In this document: piece after piece, positions 34,761 through 43,583 of the stretch
How the letters are laid out: each line of letters starts with the position of its first letter
Numbering within the stretch: the first letter of the stretch is position 1
NCBI RefSeq assembly: GCF_039522025.1
Contig: NZ_BAAADB010000003.1
Span: forward strand, 258,200 to 322,199
From: Deinococcus depolymerans
GTDB lineage: Bacteria; Deinococcota; Deinococci; Deinococcales; Deinococcaceae
Length of the DNA: 64,000 nt
Reading direction: 5' to 3'
Notes under the pieces: generated by a model
Databases searched by the model: none
Told to the model about the DNA's origin: nothing
Seen by the model: the letters and a program-made list of their open reading frames with translations, nothing else
Translations under genes and position numbers: made by a program

Positions 34761-35546
34761 ATGGCCCTGGACGAGCAGCGCTGGACGGTGGGGGAGGTCG
34801 CGGCCCTGACGGGCGTGAGCGTCCGTACCCTGCACCATTACGACGAGATCGGGCTGCTGCGCCCCGCCGAGCGCAGCGACGGGAATTACCGCCTGTACAC
34901 GCCGGGTGATCTGGCGCGGCTGCGGCGGGTGCTGACGTGGCGGGCGCTGGGCGTGCCCCTGGCCGAGGTGGCGGGTGTGCTGGACGCCCCGCCGGACCTG
35001 GAACGCGAGGCCCTGCGCGCGCACGCCGGGCGGCTGCGCGAGGACCTGCGCCGCGCCGAGCACACGCTGCGGGAGGTGCAGGCCCGCCTGAAGGCCCTGG
35101 AGGACGGGGCAGAGGAGACCACCATGACGAACGAGGACGTGAAGGCCGTGTTCGACGGATTCGACCCCGCGCCCTACGAGGCCGAGGCCCGCGAACGCTG
35201 GGGCGAGACGGACGCCTACCGCCAGAGTGCCGCGCGCGCGGCCCGGTACGGCAGGGCTGACTGGGCGCGCATCCGCGCGGAGATGGACGCCATCACCGCC
35301 GGGTACGTGGACCTGATGGACGCGGGCGTACCCCCCACCGACGCGCGGGCGCAGGCGGTCGCGGCGCGGCACCGCGCGCACATCAGCGGGGCGTACTACG
35401 ACGCGTCGGCGCAGATGATGCGCGGGCTGGCGCAGATGTGGGTGGCGGACGGGCGCTTCACGCGGACCATCGACCGGGCGCGGGCCGGACTGGCCGCGTA
35501 CCAGAGTGCCGCCGTGACCGCCTGGGCCGACGCGCAGGCGGAGTAG
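34761..35546 (+). CDS. MerR-family regulator with TipAS-type effector domain
   Basis: A protein of 261 residues from ATG 34761. The N-terminal MerR winged helix is WTVGEVAALTGVSVRTLHHYDEIGLL, followed by a dimerisation coiled coil (about 80-120). The C-terminal half, MTNEDVKAVFDGFDPAPYEAEARERWG to the end, matches the TipAS ligand-binding domain of TipAL/Mta. In relatives it binds thiopeptides or hydrophobic drugs. AGGAGGG ends directly at the ATG, too close for a normal ribosome site; either the transcript is nearly leaderless or translation begins at CTG 34767. Confidence 0.93.
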   Translation: MALDEQRWTVGEVAALTGVSVRTLHHYDEIGLLRPAERSDGNYRLYTPGDLARLRRVLTWRALGVPLAEVAGVLDAPPDLEREALRAHAGRLREDLRRAEHTLREVQARLKALEDGAEETTMTNEDVKAVFDGFDPAPYEAEARERWGETDAYRQSAARAARYGRADWARIRAEMDAITAGYVDLMDAGVPPTDARAQAVAARHRAHISGAYYDASAQMMRGLAQMWVADGRFTRTIDRARAGLAAYQSAAVTAWADAQAE

Positions 35547-35577
35547 CGGGCGGGGAGAGGCTGCGCCCGCGCGTCCG

Positions 35578-36594
35578 TCACGCCGCGCCGTGCCGCACGA
35601 ACCGGGTGGGGGGCTGCGCGGCGACCTCGGCGGCTTCGCGCGTGAGGCGCTGCCACCCGGCGCGCACCCCGTCCGGGCCGAGCACCTGCACCTGCGGCCC
35701 CCAGGACAGCAGCCACGGGAGGACGCCGCGCGCCGTGCCTCCGGCGTCCAGCGGGGTCAGCAGCGGCGCGTCCACGCTGCCGTCCGGGTTGATGCTCGGC
35801 TCGCCCAGGCAGGCGTGCCCGCCTTCCAGCACGCGGAATTTCGCCTCGCCGGTGAAGCGCAGCGTGACGGTCACGCTGCCTGCCTCCTCGGCGGGCAGCG
35901 GCGTGCTGGGCAGGGCGGGCGTCTGAGCCGGGTCGAGGAGGTCGGGTGTGAAGGTGTCCGGGTCCAGCGTGACGTGCAGCATCCGGCCCAGGCGGTAGGT
36001 GCGGACCTCGCCCGCGTGGTCGGGGTCGCGGCCCACGACGAGCAGGTCGCCGCTGACCGGGTGCGCCTCGATCCGCAGGGGGTGCAGCCGCGCGGCGCGC
36101 CGCGTGCCGGGCTGCCATTCCTGGAAGCGGATGGGGCGGCAGGCCAGCCACGCCTGCGTGACGAGGGTGAGGGCGTGTTCCAGCGCGGAGGGCCGTGCGG
36201 TGCGGGCCTGGACTGGTCGGGCCTGGGCTGGCAGCGCCGCGCGGACATGTGCGGGCAGGGCGGCGGCCAGCGTGGCGCGCAGCGGGGCGAGGGTGGCCGC
36301 CGGTTCGCTCCCGCGCGCCGCGAGGGCGTCCAGGCCGCGCAGCAGCGTCAGCCGCGCCGCGTCGTCCAGTTCCGGTGCCCCGATGACGTATCCCTGGGGT
36401 GGGCCGGGCTGCACGTGCAGGTCGGGTTCCAGGCGTTCCAGTTGGCGCAGGTCACGGGCCGTGACGGCCAGGGACTGACCGGTGGCTGCCGCGAGTTCCG
36501 CGATGGTGTGGGGCCGGGCGCGCAGCAGGCGTGCCAGGAGGAACAGGCGCTGGACGGGGCTCTGGACACGCTCGGTCGGCTCGTCGGGGGTCAT
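35578..36594 (-). CDS. WYL-domain transcriptional regulator (YafY family)
   Basis: A protein of 338 residues. The N-terminal helix-turn-helix is RLFLLARLLRARPHTIAELAAATGQSLAVTARDLRQLERL (about 15-55). The middle WYL domain includes ARLHPLRIEAHPVSGDLLVVGRD with TYRLGRMLHVTL, and a WCX-type C-terminal segment follows. Such regulators sense nucleic acid or small ligands. Two inverted repeats lie just upstream of its start. It converges with the MerR gene. Confidence 0.88.
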   Translation of the reverse strand: MTPDEPTERVQSPVQRLFLLARLLRARPHTIAELAAATGQSLAVTARDLRQLERLEPDLHVQPGPPQGYVIGAPELDDAARLTLLRGLDALAARGSEPAATLAPLRATLAAALPAHVRAALPAQARPVQARTARPSALEHALTLVTQAWLACRPIRFQEWQPGTRRAARLHPLRIEAHPVSGDLLVVGRDPDHAGEVRTYRLGRMLHVTLDPDTFTPDLLDPAQTPALPSTPLPAEEAGSVTVTLRFTGEAKFRVLEGGHACLGEPSINPDGSVDAPLLTPLDAGGTARGVLPWLLSWGPQVQVLGPDGVRAGWQRLTREAAEVAAQPPTRFVRHGAA

Positions 36595-36603
36595 GCCTCC
36601 AGT

Positions 36604-36655
36604 CTGCGGAGCGGGTGTCCGCAGAACGTCCACGTTTCTGAGAATGCAATCTCAG
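36604..36655. promoter_or_regulatory. Two inverted repeats upstream of the WYL regulator
   Basis: CTGCGGA-N7-TCCGCAG (36604-36624) and CTGAGA-N6-TCTCAG (36638-36655) both have perfect arms and lie 10-61 bp upstream of the ATG at 36594. They are candidate operators for autoregulation. Confidence 0.5.
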
Positions 36656-36665
36656 CAGTGGGTCA

Positions 36666-36767
36666 TACGGATTCCGTTTGTTTCGCCGACAATCCGGAAC
36701 CCGCCCAGCTCCCACTCGCTTCGCTCGGATTGAACGGGCCTTGCAGCCCATTCAATCGGAGTCCGTA
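36666..36767. repeat. Small noncoding repeat, internally deleted copy
   Basis: It starts TACGGATTCCGTTTG, ends CGGAGTCCGTA, and lacks about 30 bp between GACAATCCGGAAC and CCGCCCAGC compared with the copy at 1910. Its end abuts the stop codon (TCA 36768-36770) of the following minus-strand gene. Confidence 0.9.
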
Positions 36768-38363
36768 TCACTCCGGTACGCCGGCCAGGGCCCGCTCCTC
36801 CCGCCACTCCAGCACCCACGGGTCGAAGCGGCCCTCGCAGAAGAAATCCTCCCGTCCCCGCTCCGGCAGCGTGGGCTCCTCCCAGCGCGGCCCGTCCGAC
36901 AGTCGCAGCACGCCCCCGTCCACGCTCAGCGCCTGCGGCCAGCCCAGCAGCCCACGCAGCGCCGCCGCCGCCGCACTCAGCGCCTTGCGCCGCGCGGTCG
37001 GTGTCCTGCCCGGCAGGTCCAGCGCGTCCAGCGCCCGCTCGCGCGACACCTGCCCCCCCGCCGTCACCAGCAGCGCCAGCAGGCCCGCCTCGGGCCGCGT
37101 CGAACGCAGCGGCAACTCGTCCCCGGACATCCACACCCGCACCGGCCCGGCCAGACTGACCCGCACCGTCCACTCCGGCGGCGTGAACGTCACCACCCCG
37201 TACTGCTCCAGCAGCGCGGGCAGGTACGCGCGCACCCATGACCACCGCAGCGTCGCCAGCTGCGCGCGGATGCCGTCGCCCGGCGGCAGCGGCTCGCCCC
37301 CCGCCTGCCGGGCGCACTCCGCGCGGGCCAGCCACGAGAGGGTTCCGGCATGCTGCGCGTAACTGTCCGCGCGGCTCAGGGCTTCCTGGGCGCGCGGCAG
37401 ATCCCCCGCGTGCAGGTACGCCAGCGTCAGGTGGTTGAGGATCGCGTGCCGACCCGAGTCCAGCACCCGGTGCAGGGCGGCCGCCTCCTGCGCCATGAGG
37501 ACGGCCTCGAACGTCTGCCCCATGAGGGCCAGGGCCTTTGCACCCATGACCAGCGTCGAGGCCAGCCGATCAGGAGCCGAGGCGTGCTCGCGGGCCGAGA
37601 TGGCCGTGTGGACCGTGATGGGGTACTGAGCCAGGCTCACGGTCAGCAGGACCCGTGACAGGAACAGCTCTGAGGAGAGCAGGCCATCCTGAGCTACCGA
37701 TTCCGCCTTCCGCAGGGTCTTGAGCGCTGCGCCCGGTTGGTTGGTGTCGAGGGCGATGGACACGAGCGTCCGGTAGACGTAGGTGGAGGTCGTCGGGTCG
37801 TGCCGCAGGTCACCCAGCGCCCACGTGAGTTCGCTGGTCGCCTCGCCCAGTTCCAAGTGCTGTTGCAGGTCGAAAGCGAACTGAACGCGGGCCATGCCCC
37901 GGTAGAAGGGGAGGGACTCAGCAATCTGAAACCGGTACAGCTCCTTCCAGTGGGGGTGATCGAGCATGGCGGCCGCACCCGCCAGTTGCGTGAGGGTCAG
38001 CGAACGGGTGGGGCCGTCGGGTGCCTGCAGGACGCTGAAGCGCGCGAGGTTCAGGGCCACTTCGCTGCGCCGGTGAATCAGGTGCAGGTGCGCCCGGAAC
38101 GGCAGGAGCTGTTCGGCCGGTCGGGTGTCCAGCAGGTCGTCGAGCTGGCGGTGCTGCATGCCCCGGAAGGAAAGCCAGGCCAGGGCGAGACCGCCCAGTT
38201 CGCTCCTGAGCCAGTCCTGCGGCACCTCCGGCAGGGCCGCGATGAGTGGGAGGACGTCTGCCGCTCTGTGGGCGTGTTGTGCCGCCCGGATCAGGTGCCT
38301 CAGCGTTCCCTCTGCGTCGTCACGGAGGAGCAGTTGACGGAGCGGGATGAGGGGATCAGCCAC
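36768..38363 (-). CDS. TPR-containing transcriptional regulator
   Basis: A protein of 531 residues. About 50-360 are helical repeats of TPR type (e.g. LNHLTLAYLHAGDLPRAQEALSRAD). The C-terminal part, VRVSLAGPVRVWMSGDELPLRSTRPEAGLLALLVTAGG to DGGVLRLSDG, resembles a winged helix of the OmpR/SARP class, as in the regulator at 11182. There is no ATPase motif. The middle third uses A/T-ending codons more often than neighbouring genes. The target is unknown. Confidence 0.75.
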   Translation of the reverse strand: MADPLIPLRQLLLRDDAEGTLRHLIRAAQHAHRAADVLPLIAALPEVPQDWLRSELGGLALAWLSFRGMQHRQLDDLLDTRPAEQLLPFRAHLHLIHRRSEVALNLARFSVLQAPDGPTRSLTLTQLAGAAAMLDHPHWKELYRFQIAESLPFYRGMARVQFAFDLQQHLELGEATSELTWALGDLRHDPTTSTYVYRTLVSIALDTNQPGAALKTLRKAESVAQDGLLSSELFLSRVLLTVSLAQYPITVHTAISAREHASAPDRLASTLVMGAKALALMGQTFEAVLMAQEAAALHRVLDSGRHAILNHLTLAYLHAGDLPRAQEALSRADSYAQHAGTLSWLARAECARQAGGEPLPPGDGIRAQLATLRWSWVRAYLPALLEQYGVVTFTPPEWTVRVSLAGPVRVWMSGDELPLRSTRPEAGLLALLVTAGGQVSRERALDALDLPGRTPTARRKALSAAAAALRGLLGWPQALSVDGGVLRLSDGPRWEEPTLPERGREDFFCEGRFDPWVLEWREERALAGVPE

Positions 38364-38918
38364 AGCGAGAGAGTAGCGGGCTTTGGCTAACCACGGGGCC
38401 GATCTTCGTCACCTGCCAGGAACGGCGAGCTCGGCACATGGGCGGTATTGCTGAGCAGGCGGAAGATCCAGATCAAAAAATACGCTGAAAACATAACAAA
38501 GTTCCAGTCGCGGCCTGTCCGGTGTCCGTGGGGTGCCGGATGGTCTGGGCCGACTGTGGGTGGGGGAGGTGGCGCGGCCACCAGAGCGGGATGTCACCCG
38601 CTTCGGGCCGCCAGTGGGCGTGGAACGCCGTTCACCTCCGGCATCGCTGGGGTGAAGGGTCCGGGTGGAACGCAGATTGAATCGGAGAATTCAGGGTCGG
38701 TCGGGGGTGCCCTGACGACTATGTAAAGTATAGAACAATGTCATGTATTTAGCAAATAACAGAATGAGCGTAGGGGGGAATGCGCCACCTCATGCAGGGC
38801 GCACACGCCAGATCGCCGACCTCACCCCAGGCGTGCAGCAGGCCACAACCCCTACCGCCATGCGAAAAACGGCAGGCAAAAAGGCGACCCACGCCGCCTC
38901 GATTCACCGGCCCTGCCT
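38364..38918. other. Intergenic region, no gene seen
   Basis: 555 bp. It contains two A/T-rich islands (about 38474-38502 and 38718-38765) unusual for this genome. Short open frames exist, but without a -10 box, ribosome site or family similarity. It probably holds promoters of the TPR regulator and possibly decayed sequence. Confidence 0.5.
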
Positions 38919-39617
<699 letters not shown>

Positions 39618-39918
39618 GCACTCCGCCCCGCACGGAACAAGCGAACGGCACCGCCAGACACCCACCAGAACACCATCACGCCCCCGAGCATAGCCCCGGC
39701 GCGCTCCATCACGCGCGGACGGACGCCCCACACCCGGCCCGCCCCGCCCCGGCCGTTCACGAAACGTGAATGCGCAGACGGTCAGCTGATACCGACCCGG
39801 TAAGCTGAACACCAGCGGGTCAACGTGACCTGCCCTTCGACCGGGCCCCTGCCCCGCACCAGCGCGGCGGACGAGGTCCCACCCGCACCGGCGGGTGCCA
39901 CAGGAAGAGTGAACCACC
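39618..39918. other. Intergenic region and candidate leader of the small gene at 39919
   Basis: 301 bp. No gene is seen. The downstream part contains CACCCGC-ACCG-GCGGGTG (39883-39900 region), a 7-bp hairpin placed just before AGGAAGAG, the ribosome site of the small gene. TAAGCT near 39800 is a possible -10. Confidence 0.4.
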
Positions 39919-40008
39919 ATGTGCATCACCTGGACGAACACCAGCCGCGCCGCACAACTCAGCATCCGCCTGGACCGCCCGCCCCCCGGAGCCACCCAGG
40001 CCACCTGA
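39919..40008 (+). CDS. Candidate 29-residue protein, abutting a small noncoding repeat
   Basis: The peptide begins MCITWTNTSRAAQ and ends PPPGATQAT. Support comes from AGGAAGAG about 9 nt upstream, nearly all codons ending in G or C, and a TGA followed without a gap by TACGGATTCCG. Every other clear full copy of that repeat in the window sits at a stop codon of a gene, which argues that this stop is real. The function is unknown; it may be a leader peptide for the exporter genes downstream. It could still be chance. Confidence 0.5.
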   Translation: MCITWTNTSRAAQLSIRLDRPPPGATQAT

Positions 40009-40147
40009 TACGGATTCCGTCTGTTTCGCCGACAATCCGGAACTTCACCGGATTGCCAGCTCCACGCCCGGAATCCGCTCTGCTCCGCAGCTCTACGAGT
40101 CCGCCCGGATTGAACGGTTTTTGCAAACCCTTCAACCGGAGTCCGTA
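40009..40147. repeat. Small noncoding repeat, full-length copy
   Basis: It starts TACGGATTCCGTCTG directly after the TGA at 40006-40008 and ends CGGAGTCCGTA. The stem is diverged (GATTGAACGGTTT/AAACCCTTCAAC). Confidence 0.9.
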
Positions 40148-40270
40148 TGGCACGCACCCGCCTCGCACGGAGCGGCACGTGCCCCCTGCACACCCGGACC
40201 CGCCACCCGCGCGGCCCGGCGTGCCCCCCGAACTCACCCCGCCCACGCGGGGAAGGACCGGTGTTCCCCC

Positions 40271-40633
40271 ATGCGCGCCTGGACGGCGCTTCTCTCCGCC
40301 ATTGCCCTGGAAGTCACAGGAACCCTCAGCCTCAAGGTGTTCACGACCGCCCCGTTCACCACTGCCGCCACGCCCGGCCTGCAACTGATCTTCACGTACG
40401 CCCTGCTCGCCGCGTCCTACGTGCTGCTGTCCCGCGCGTTCCGGCAGATTCCGGTCGCCGTGGCCTTCGCCGTCTGGGAAGCCGCCGGACTGCTCCTGAT
40501 CACCTGCCTGGGCGCCCTGATCCTCGGCGAACACCTGCGCCCCGCCCAGCTGCTCGCCATGCTTGCCCTGGGAGTCGGCGCGGCCCTCCTGCACCGCGGC
40601 ACACGCCCCCCCACCCAACCGGTGGGCGCATGA
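40271..40633 (+). CDS. SMR-family transporter subunit, MdtJ-like
   Basis: A protein of 120 residues with four membrane helices. The key acidic residue is E14 in ALEVTGTLSLK, and FAVWEAAGLLLITCLG (about 66-82) corresponds to the family's conserved third helix. The E-V-T-G-T-L-S-x-K pattern resembles MdtJ of the spermidine exporter MdtJI. It should work as a heterodimer with the overlapping downstream gene (ATGA). The ATG follows GGAAGGA at about 13 nt. Confidence 0.88.
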   Translation: MRAWTALLSAIALEVTGTLSLKVFTTAPFTTAATPGLQLIFTYALLAASYVLLSRAFRQIPVAVAFAVWEAAGLLLITCLGALILGEHLRPAQLLAMLALGVGAALLHRGTRPPTQPVGA

Positions 40634-40950
40634 ACGCCACGCCCATCCTGCTGATCGTCGGTGCCGTCACCCTCGACGTCCTGGCCAACGTCCTGCTCAA
40701 GAAATCCGACGGGTTCCGCCACCGGCGACCCGGACTGGCCGCCGTCGCCGTGATCCTGTTGGCATTCACGCTGCTGGGCGTCGCCGTGCAGCACATGCCC
40801 GTCGCCGTCGCCTACGCCGCGTGGGGCGGCCTGGGCATCGTCACCACCGCCCTGCTCAGCCGCCGCATCGACGGCGTGCGCCTGACCCCCACCGCCTGGG
40901 CCGGCGTCGCCCTGATCCTCGGCAGCGTCGCCGTGCTCAGCAGCCACTGA
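40630..40950 (+). CDS. SMR-family transporter subunit, MdtI-like
   Basis: A protein of 106 residues with four membrane helices. VTLDVLANVLLKKSDGFRHRRPG closely follows the MdtI pattern (LEIVANVFLKFSDGFRRK), but the acidic residue at the proton/substrate site is Asp16 rather than Glu. VAYAAWGGLGIVTTAL is the third helix. It is likely a paired exporter of polyamine or another cation with the preceding gene. Confidence 0.88.
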   Translation: MNATPILLIVGAVTLDVLANVLLKKSDGFRHRRPGLAAVAVILLAFTLLGVAVQHMPVAVAYAAWGGLGIVTTALLSRRIDGVRLTPTAWAGVALILGSVAVLSSH

Positions 40951-40974
40951 CCCGCACCCCGTCCCTCTCCCACC

Positions 40975-41049
40975 CTGCGGGCCGCTCTCCGGGTTGCAAC
41001 CGCCCGGATCGAACGGTTTTGGTCGACCGTGCCATCGGAGCCCGTCTTA
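40975..41049. repeat. Partial, degenerate small noncoding repeat
   Basis: It matches only the right half (CTGCGGGCCGCTCTCCGGGT to GGAGCCCGTCTTA) of the repeat and is directly adjacent to the next full copy, giving a tandem arrangement. Confidence 0.75.
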
Positions 41050-41203
41050 TAAGGATTCCGTCTGTTCCGTTAACAACCCGGAACGTCGCCGGGGTGCCAA
41101 CTCCACGCCCGGAACCCGTTTCTCTCCTCCTCTGCGGAGCAGCGCTACGAGTCGCCTCCGCTCGGATTGAAGCGGCTTGCAGCCCCTTCAATCCGAGCCC
41201 GTC
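41050..41203. repeat. Small noncoding repeat, full-length copy
   Basis: It starts TAAGGATTCCGTCTG and ends GAGCCCGTC, directly before the binding-protein stop (TTA 41204-41206). The stem arms are 41161-41172 and 41186-41197, a perfect 12-bp match. Confidence 0.9.
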
Positions 41204-41971
41204 TTACTTCTGCACGATCCACTTCTTCAGCAGGTTCTGGTACTCCCCGCTGGCCTTCAGTCGCGCCAGCGTCCCGTTCGCGGCGGCCGCCAGATCGCTG
41301 CCCTTGCCGAACACCATGCCGTAATCCTCGGCGGCCAGGTCCTTCCCGGCCTGCTCGAACTGCCCCGGCAGGCGCTTTTTCAGGTCGTCCACCGTCGGCG
41401 CGTCTCCCACCAGCGCCGCGATCCGCCCCGCCCGGACGTCCGCCAGTCCCGCCGCGAAATCGTCGTACACCTTCAGCGCCGCGCCCCTGGGTTTCAGCGT
41501 GTCGTTCGCCACGAACTGCCCGGTCGTGTTCCCCTGCACGCCGATCACCTTCCCCTTCACGCTCGCAGGCCACGCGAACTTCCCGGGATTCCCGGCCCGC
41601 ACGATGAACACCTGCGCCGACCGGAAGTACGGATTGCTGAACGACACGACCTTCGCCCGCTCGGGCGTGATCGTGATCGCACTGATCGCCATGTCCACCC
41701 GGCCCGACGTGACCGCCTGCGGCATCAGCGCCCCGAACCCCACCGCGCGGATCTCGAGCCGCACGCCCAGGTCCTTCGCCACCGCCCGCGCGATATCGAT
41801 CTCGAAGCCCTGAATCGTCCCGTCCGGCCCCTTGAACTCGAACGGCGCGAACGTCGGATCCGTCCCCAGCACCAGCACGCCCTTCTTCTTCACCCCGGCC
41901 ACCGTCGCCGCCTGGGTCACGCCCGCCACCGCCACGCCCAGCACCGCCGCAATCATCACGAAACGCTTCAT
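41204..41971 (-). CDS. Polar amino acid ABC transporter, substrate-binding protein
   Basis: A protein of 255 residues. The signal peptide (MKRFVMIAAVLGVAVAGVTQA) has no lipobox Cys. LVLGTDPTFAPFEFKGPDGTIQGFEIDIARAVAKDLG and DMAISAITITPERAKVVSFSNPYF are typical of family 3 binding proteins. It captures an amino acid outside the membrane for the permease at 38919. TATGCT 6 nt before the ATG suggests a leaderless transcript. Confidence 0.95.
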   Translation of the reverse strand: MKRFVMIAAVLGVAVAGVTQAATVAGVKKKGVLVLGTDPTFAPFEFKGPDGTIQGFEIDIARAVAKDLGVRLEIRAVGFGALMPQAVTSGRVDMAISAITITPERAKVVSFSNPYFRSAQVFIVRAGNPGKFAWPASVKGKVIGVQGNTTGQFVANDTLKPRGAALKVYDDFAAGLADVRAGRIAALVGDAPTVDDLKKRLPGQFEQAGKDLAAEDYGMVFGKGSDLAAAANGTLARLKASGEYQNLLKKWIVQK

Positions 41972-42015
41972 GCGCCCAGCATAGGACCGCCCCGCCAGTC
42001 CAGTACGCTGCCTGC
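41972..42015. promoter_or_regulatory. Divergent leaderless promoters
   Basis: Within 44 bp, TATGCT (minus strand, 6 nt before the ATG at 41971) and TACGCT (plus strand, 42004-42009, 6 nt before the ATG at 42016) serve the two divergent genes. Confidence 0.65.
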
Positions 42016-42474
42016 ATGGATTGGCCCGCCCCCACCGACTTCGTCCACGGCGACCCCCTCCCCCCACCACAGGACTGGGCGCGGCCCGGCCTCGTCATGA
42101 CCTTCAACCTCGAATGCCCCGGCTGCGTCTCGCGCGGTATCCCGTTCCTCAAACGCCTGCATGCCGAATTCGGCGACGCCGTGCACCTGCTGGCCGTGCA
42201 CACCAGCCACGGACACCGCCTCCTGCCCAGAGGGGACGTCGAACCCACCCTGAAAAAATTCGCGCAGACCTACGCGAAACTCCCGTTCCCCGTCGCCCTC
42301 GACCTCAGCGGCACCCTCGCCCGGCACTGGCACACCGAAGGCACCCCCCACTGGCTCGCCTTCGCGCCCGGCGGCGACCTGATCCGCAGCGTGTACGGCA
42401 GTCAGGAGAACGCCCAGACCAGACTCCAGTACCTCCTGGAAGAATGGACCGGGCGCAGTGGGGACGAGGGTTAG
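42016..42474 (+). CDS. Thioredoxin-like (TlpA/peroxiredoxin-type) protein
   Basis: A protein of 152 residues without a signal peptide. The redox motif is C-P-G-C in TFNLECPGCVSRG (about 30-42), followed by FLKRLHAEFGDAVHLLAVHTSHG and a later cis-Pro-type GTPHWLAFAPGG. It may reduce disulfides or sense redox state in the cytoplasm. Its TAG stop overlaps the TAA stop of the convergent gene by 2 nt. Confidence 0.88.
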   Translation: MDWPAPTDFVHGDPLPPPQDWARPGLVMTFNLECPGCVSRGIPFLKRLHAEFGDAVHLLAVHTSHGHRLLPRGDVEPTLKKFAQTYAKLPFPVALDLSGTLARHWHTEGTPHWLAFAPGGDLIRSVYGSQENAQTRLQYLLEEWTGRSGDEG

Positions 42475-43583
42475 CGGGCGTCCGAGGTCGCCTGGGCAGG
42501 CACGAACACGCCGGATCGAAGGTCGTTCAGGGGCAGGTTCGTGATCCGCACGAGCAGGGCGCTGCGGCGGCCCCCGGACAGGTACGGCCCGAGCTGATCG
42601 AGGCTGGAGACGAACCGGAGCTGCCGGTCCTGACTGTGGACGCTCAGCCGCCCCTGGGTGTCCACCTTGCCGGTGTCCACCATGAAGTGCGTGCCGCCGC
42701 GACTGGTGACGAGCATGACGGCCTCACCCGCCCTGAGTCCCGTCGAGATCAGGTGTTCAGGGCCGGTCTTTTCCTCGACAAAGTAACTGCCCCAGATGGG
42801 CTGGCCGGTCAGCGCCGACAGGAACACGCTGTTGCTGGAGTTGTAGAACGCAGCCCCGATGTCCTCCGGGCCTGCATTCAGCAGGAGGGTGGCGTTGCCC
42901 ACCTGCATGCGTGGGGAGGTGTACCCGCTGAAGCGTACGGAACGGGCCTGGACCAGCAGGTTGACGACGCTGCTGGCCTCGAAGAACGCCGCGCCGTGAC
43001 GGGTAAACCGCGCGTTGACTGAAGTGCCCCCCAGGGTCAGCGACCGGCCATCCCGGCTGAGCGTGATCCCCTGGGCATCCAGGGCTCGGGTGACGTCGGT
43101 GCCTTTCAGGAAGACACCCTTGTTCACCCCGTTGTCATTGAAGGTGTAACAGGTAACGCCGCCTTTTTCACTGACGATGGTGATGTTGTCTCCGGAGGGT
43201 TTGGTGCCGCGCGCGCAGCTCGGCTTGACGGGTGCCTGCCGGACGACGGTGAGGGTCGTGCTGGTCGCGCCGCTACCCGCGAGGGCGTAGAGTCCGGCGC
43301 TGATGCCGAGGGCGAGGGTTGTGGTGGCCAGGATGAGTTTCGGCATGGTGTACACCTTTGCCATGCCCAGGGTCACGCGGGCGGGTGGCCCGAGTTCATG
43401 GATTGCCTGGGCGGTGGCCTGAGTGGGGGTGAGGCCGGTCAGGATCAGGTGGTCGGCGCGCGTCAGGACGTGCTCTTCGAGTTCGTCCCAGAGTTCCTGG
43501 CGGCGCGCCTCCGGCAGGCCCCAGGTGGCGCGCCGCAGGTACGCGGTCAGGGCGCGGGGGGTGGTGTGGGCGGCGGTGGTCAT
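42471..43583 (-). CDS. Membrane protein with permease-prefix domain, co-encoded with PadR
   Basis: A protein of 370 residues. Residues 8-75 (ALTAYLRRATWGLPEARRQELWDELEEHVLTRADHLILTG) match the permease prefix domain often found with PadR regulators. One membrane helix (about 80-100) is followed by an extracellular region with two copper-amine-oxidase-like repeats of the type ITLSRDGRSLTLGGTSVNARFT. The ATG overlaps the padR stop. A role in signal-dependent envelope function is inferred. Confidence 0.78.
   Translation of the reverse strand: MTTAAHTTPRALTAYLRRATWGLPEARRQELWDELEEHVLTRADHLILTGLTPTQATAQAIHELGPPARVTLGMAKVYTMPKLILATTTLALGISAGLYALAGSGATSTTLTVVRQAPVKPSCARGTKPSGDNITIVSEKGGVTCYTFNDNGVNKGVFLKGTDVTRALDAQGITLSRDGRSLTLGGTSVNARFTRHGAAFFEASSVVNLLVQARSVRFSGYTSPRMQVGNATLLLNAGPEDIGAAFYNSSNSVFLSALTGQPIWGSYFVEEKTGPEHLISTGLRAGEAVMLVTSRGGTHFMVDTGKVDTQGRLSVHSQDRQLRFVSSLDQLGPYLSGGRRSALLVRITNLPLNDLRSGVFVPAQATSDAR

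Noticed and set aside
38387..38597. Short minus-strand frame with a hydrophobic stretch.
   Set aside because: No -10 box, ribosome site or family pattern; overlapping open frames of similar length occur on both strands.
39873..39918. Guanidine-III riboswitch before the SMR genes (shared CGGACGAGGT).
   Set aside because: The required pseudoknot pairing is not visible, a different hairpin (CACCCGC/GCGGGTG) fits better, and the SMR genes are about 350 bp further downstream. A covariance search with the ykkC-III family model would settle it.
40121..40270. Upstream extension of the first SMR gene into the repeat.
   Set aside because: It would add a Pro/Arg-rich tail encoded by the repeat; the ATG at 40271 gives a normal SMR N-terminus with E14.
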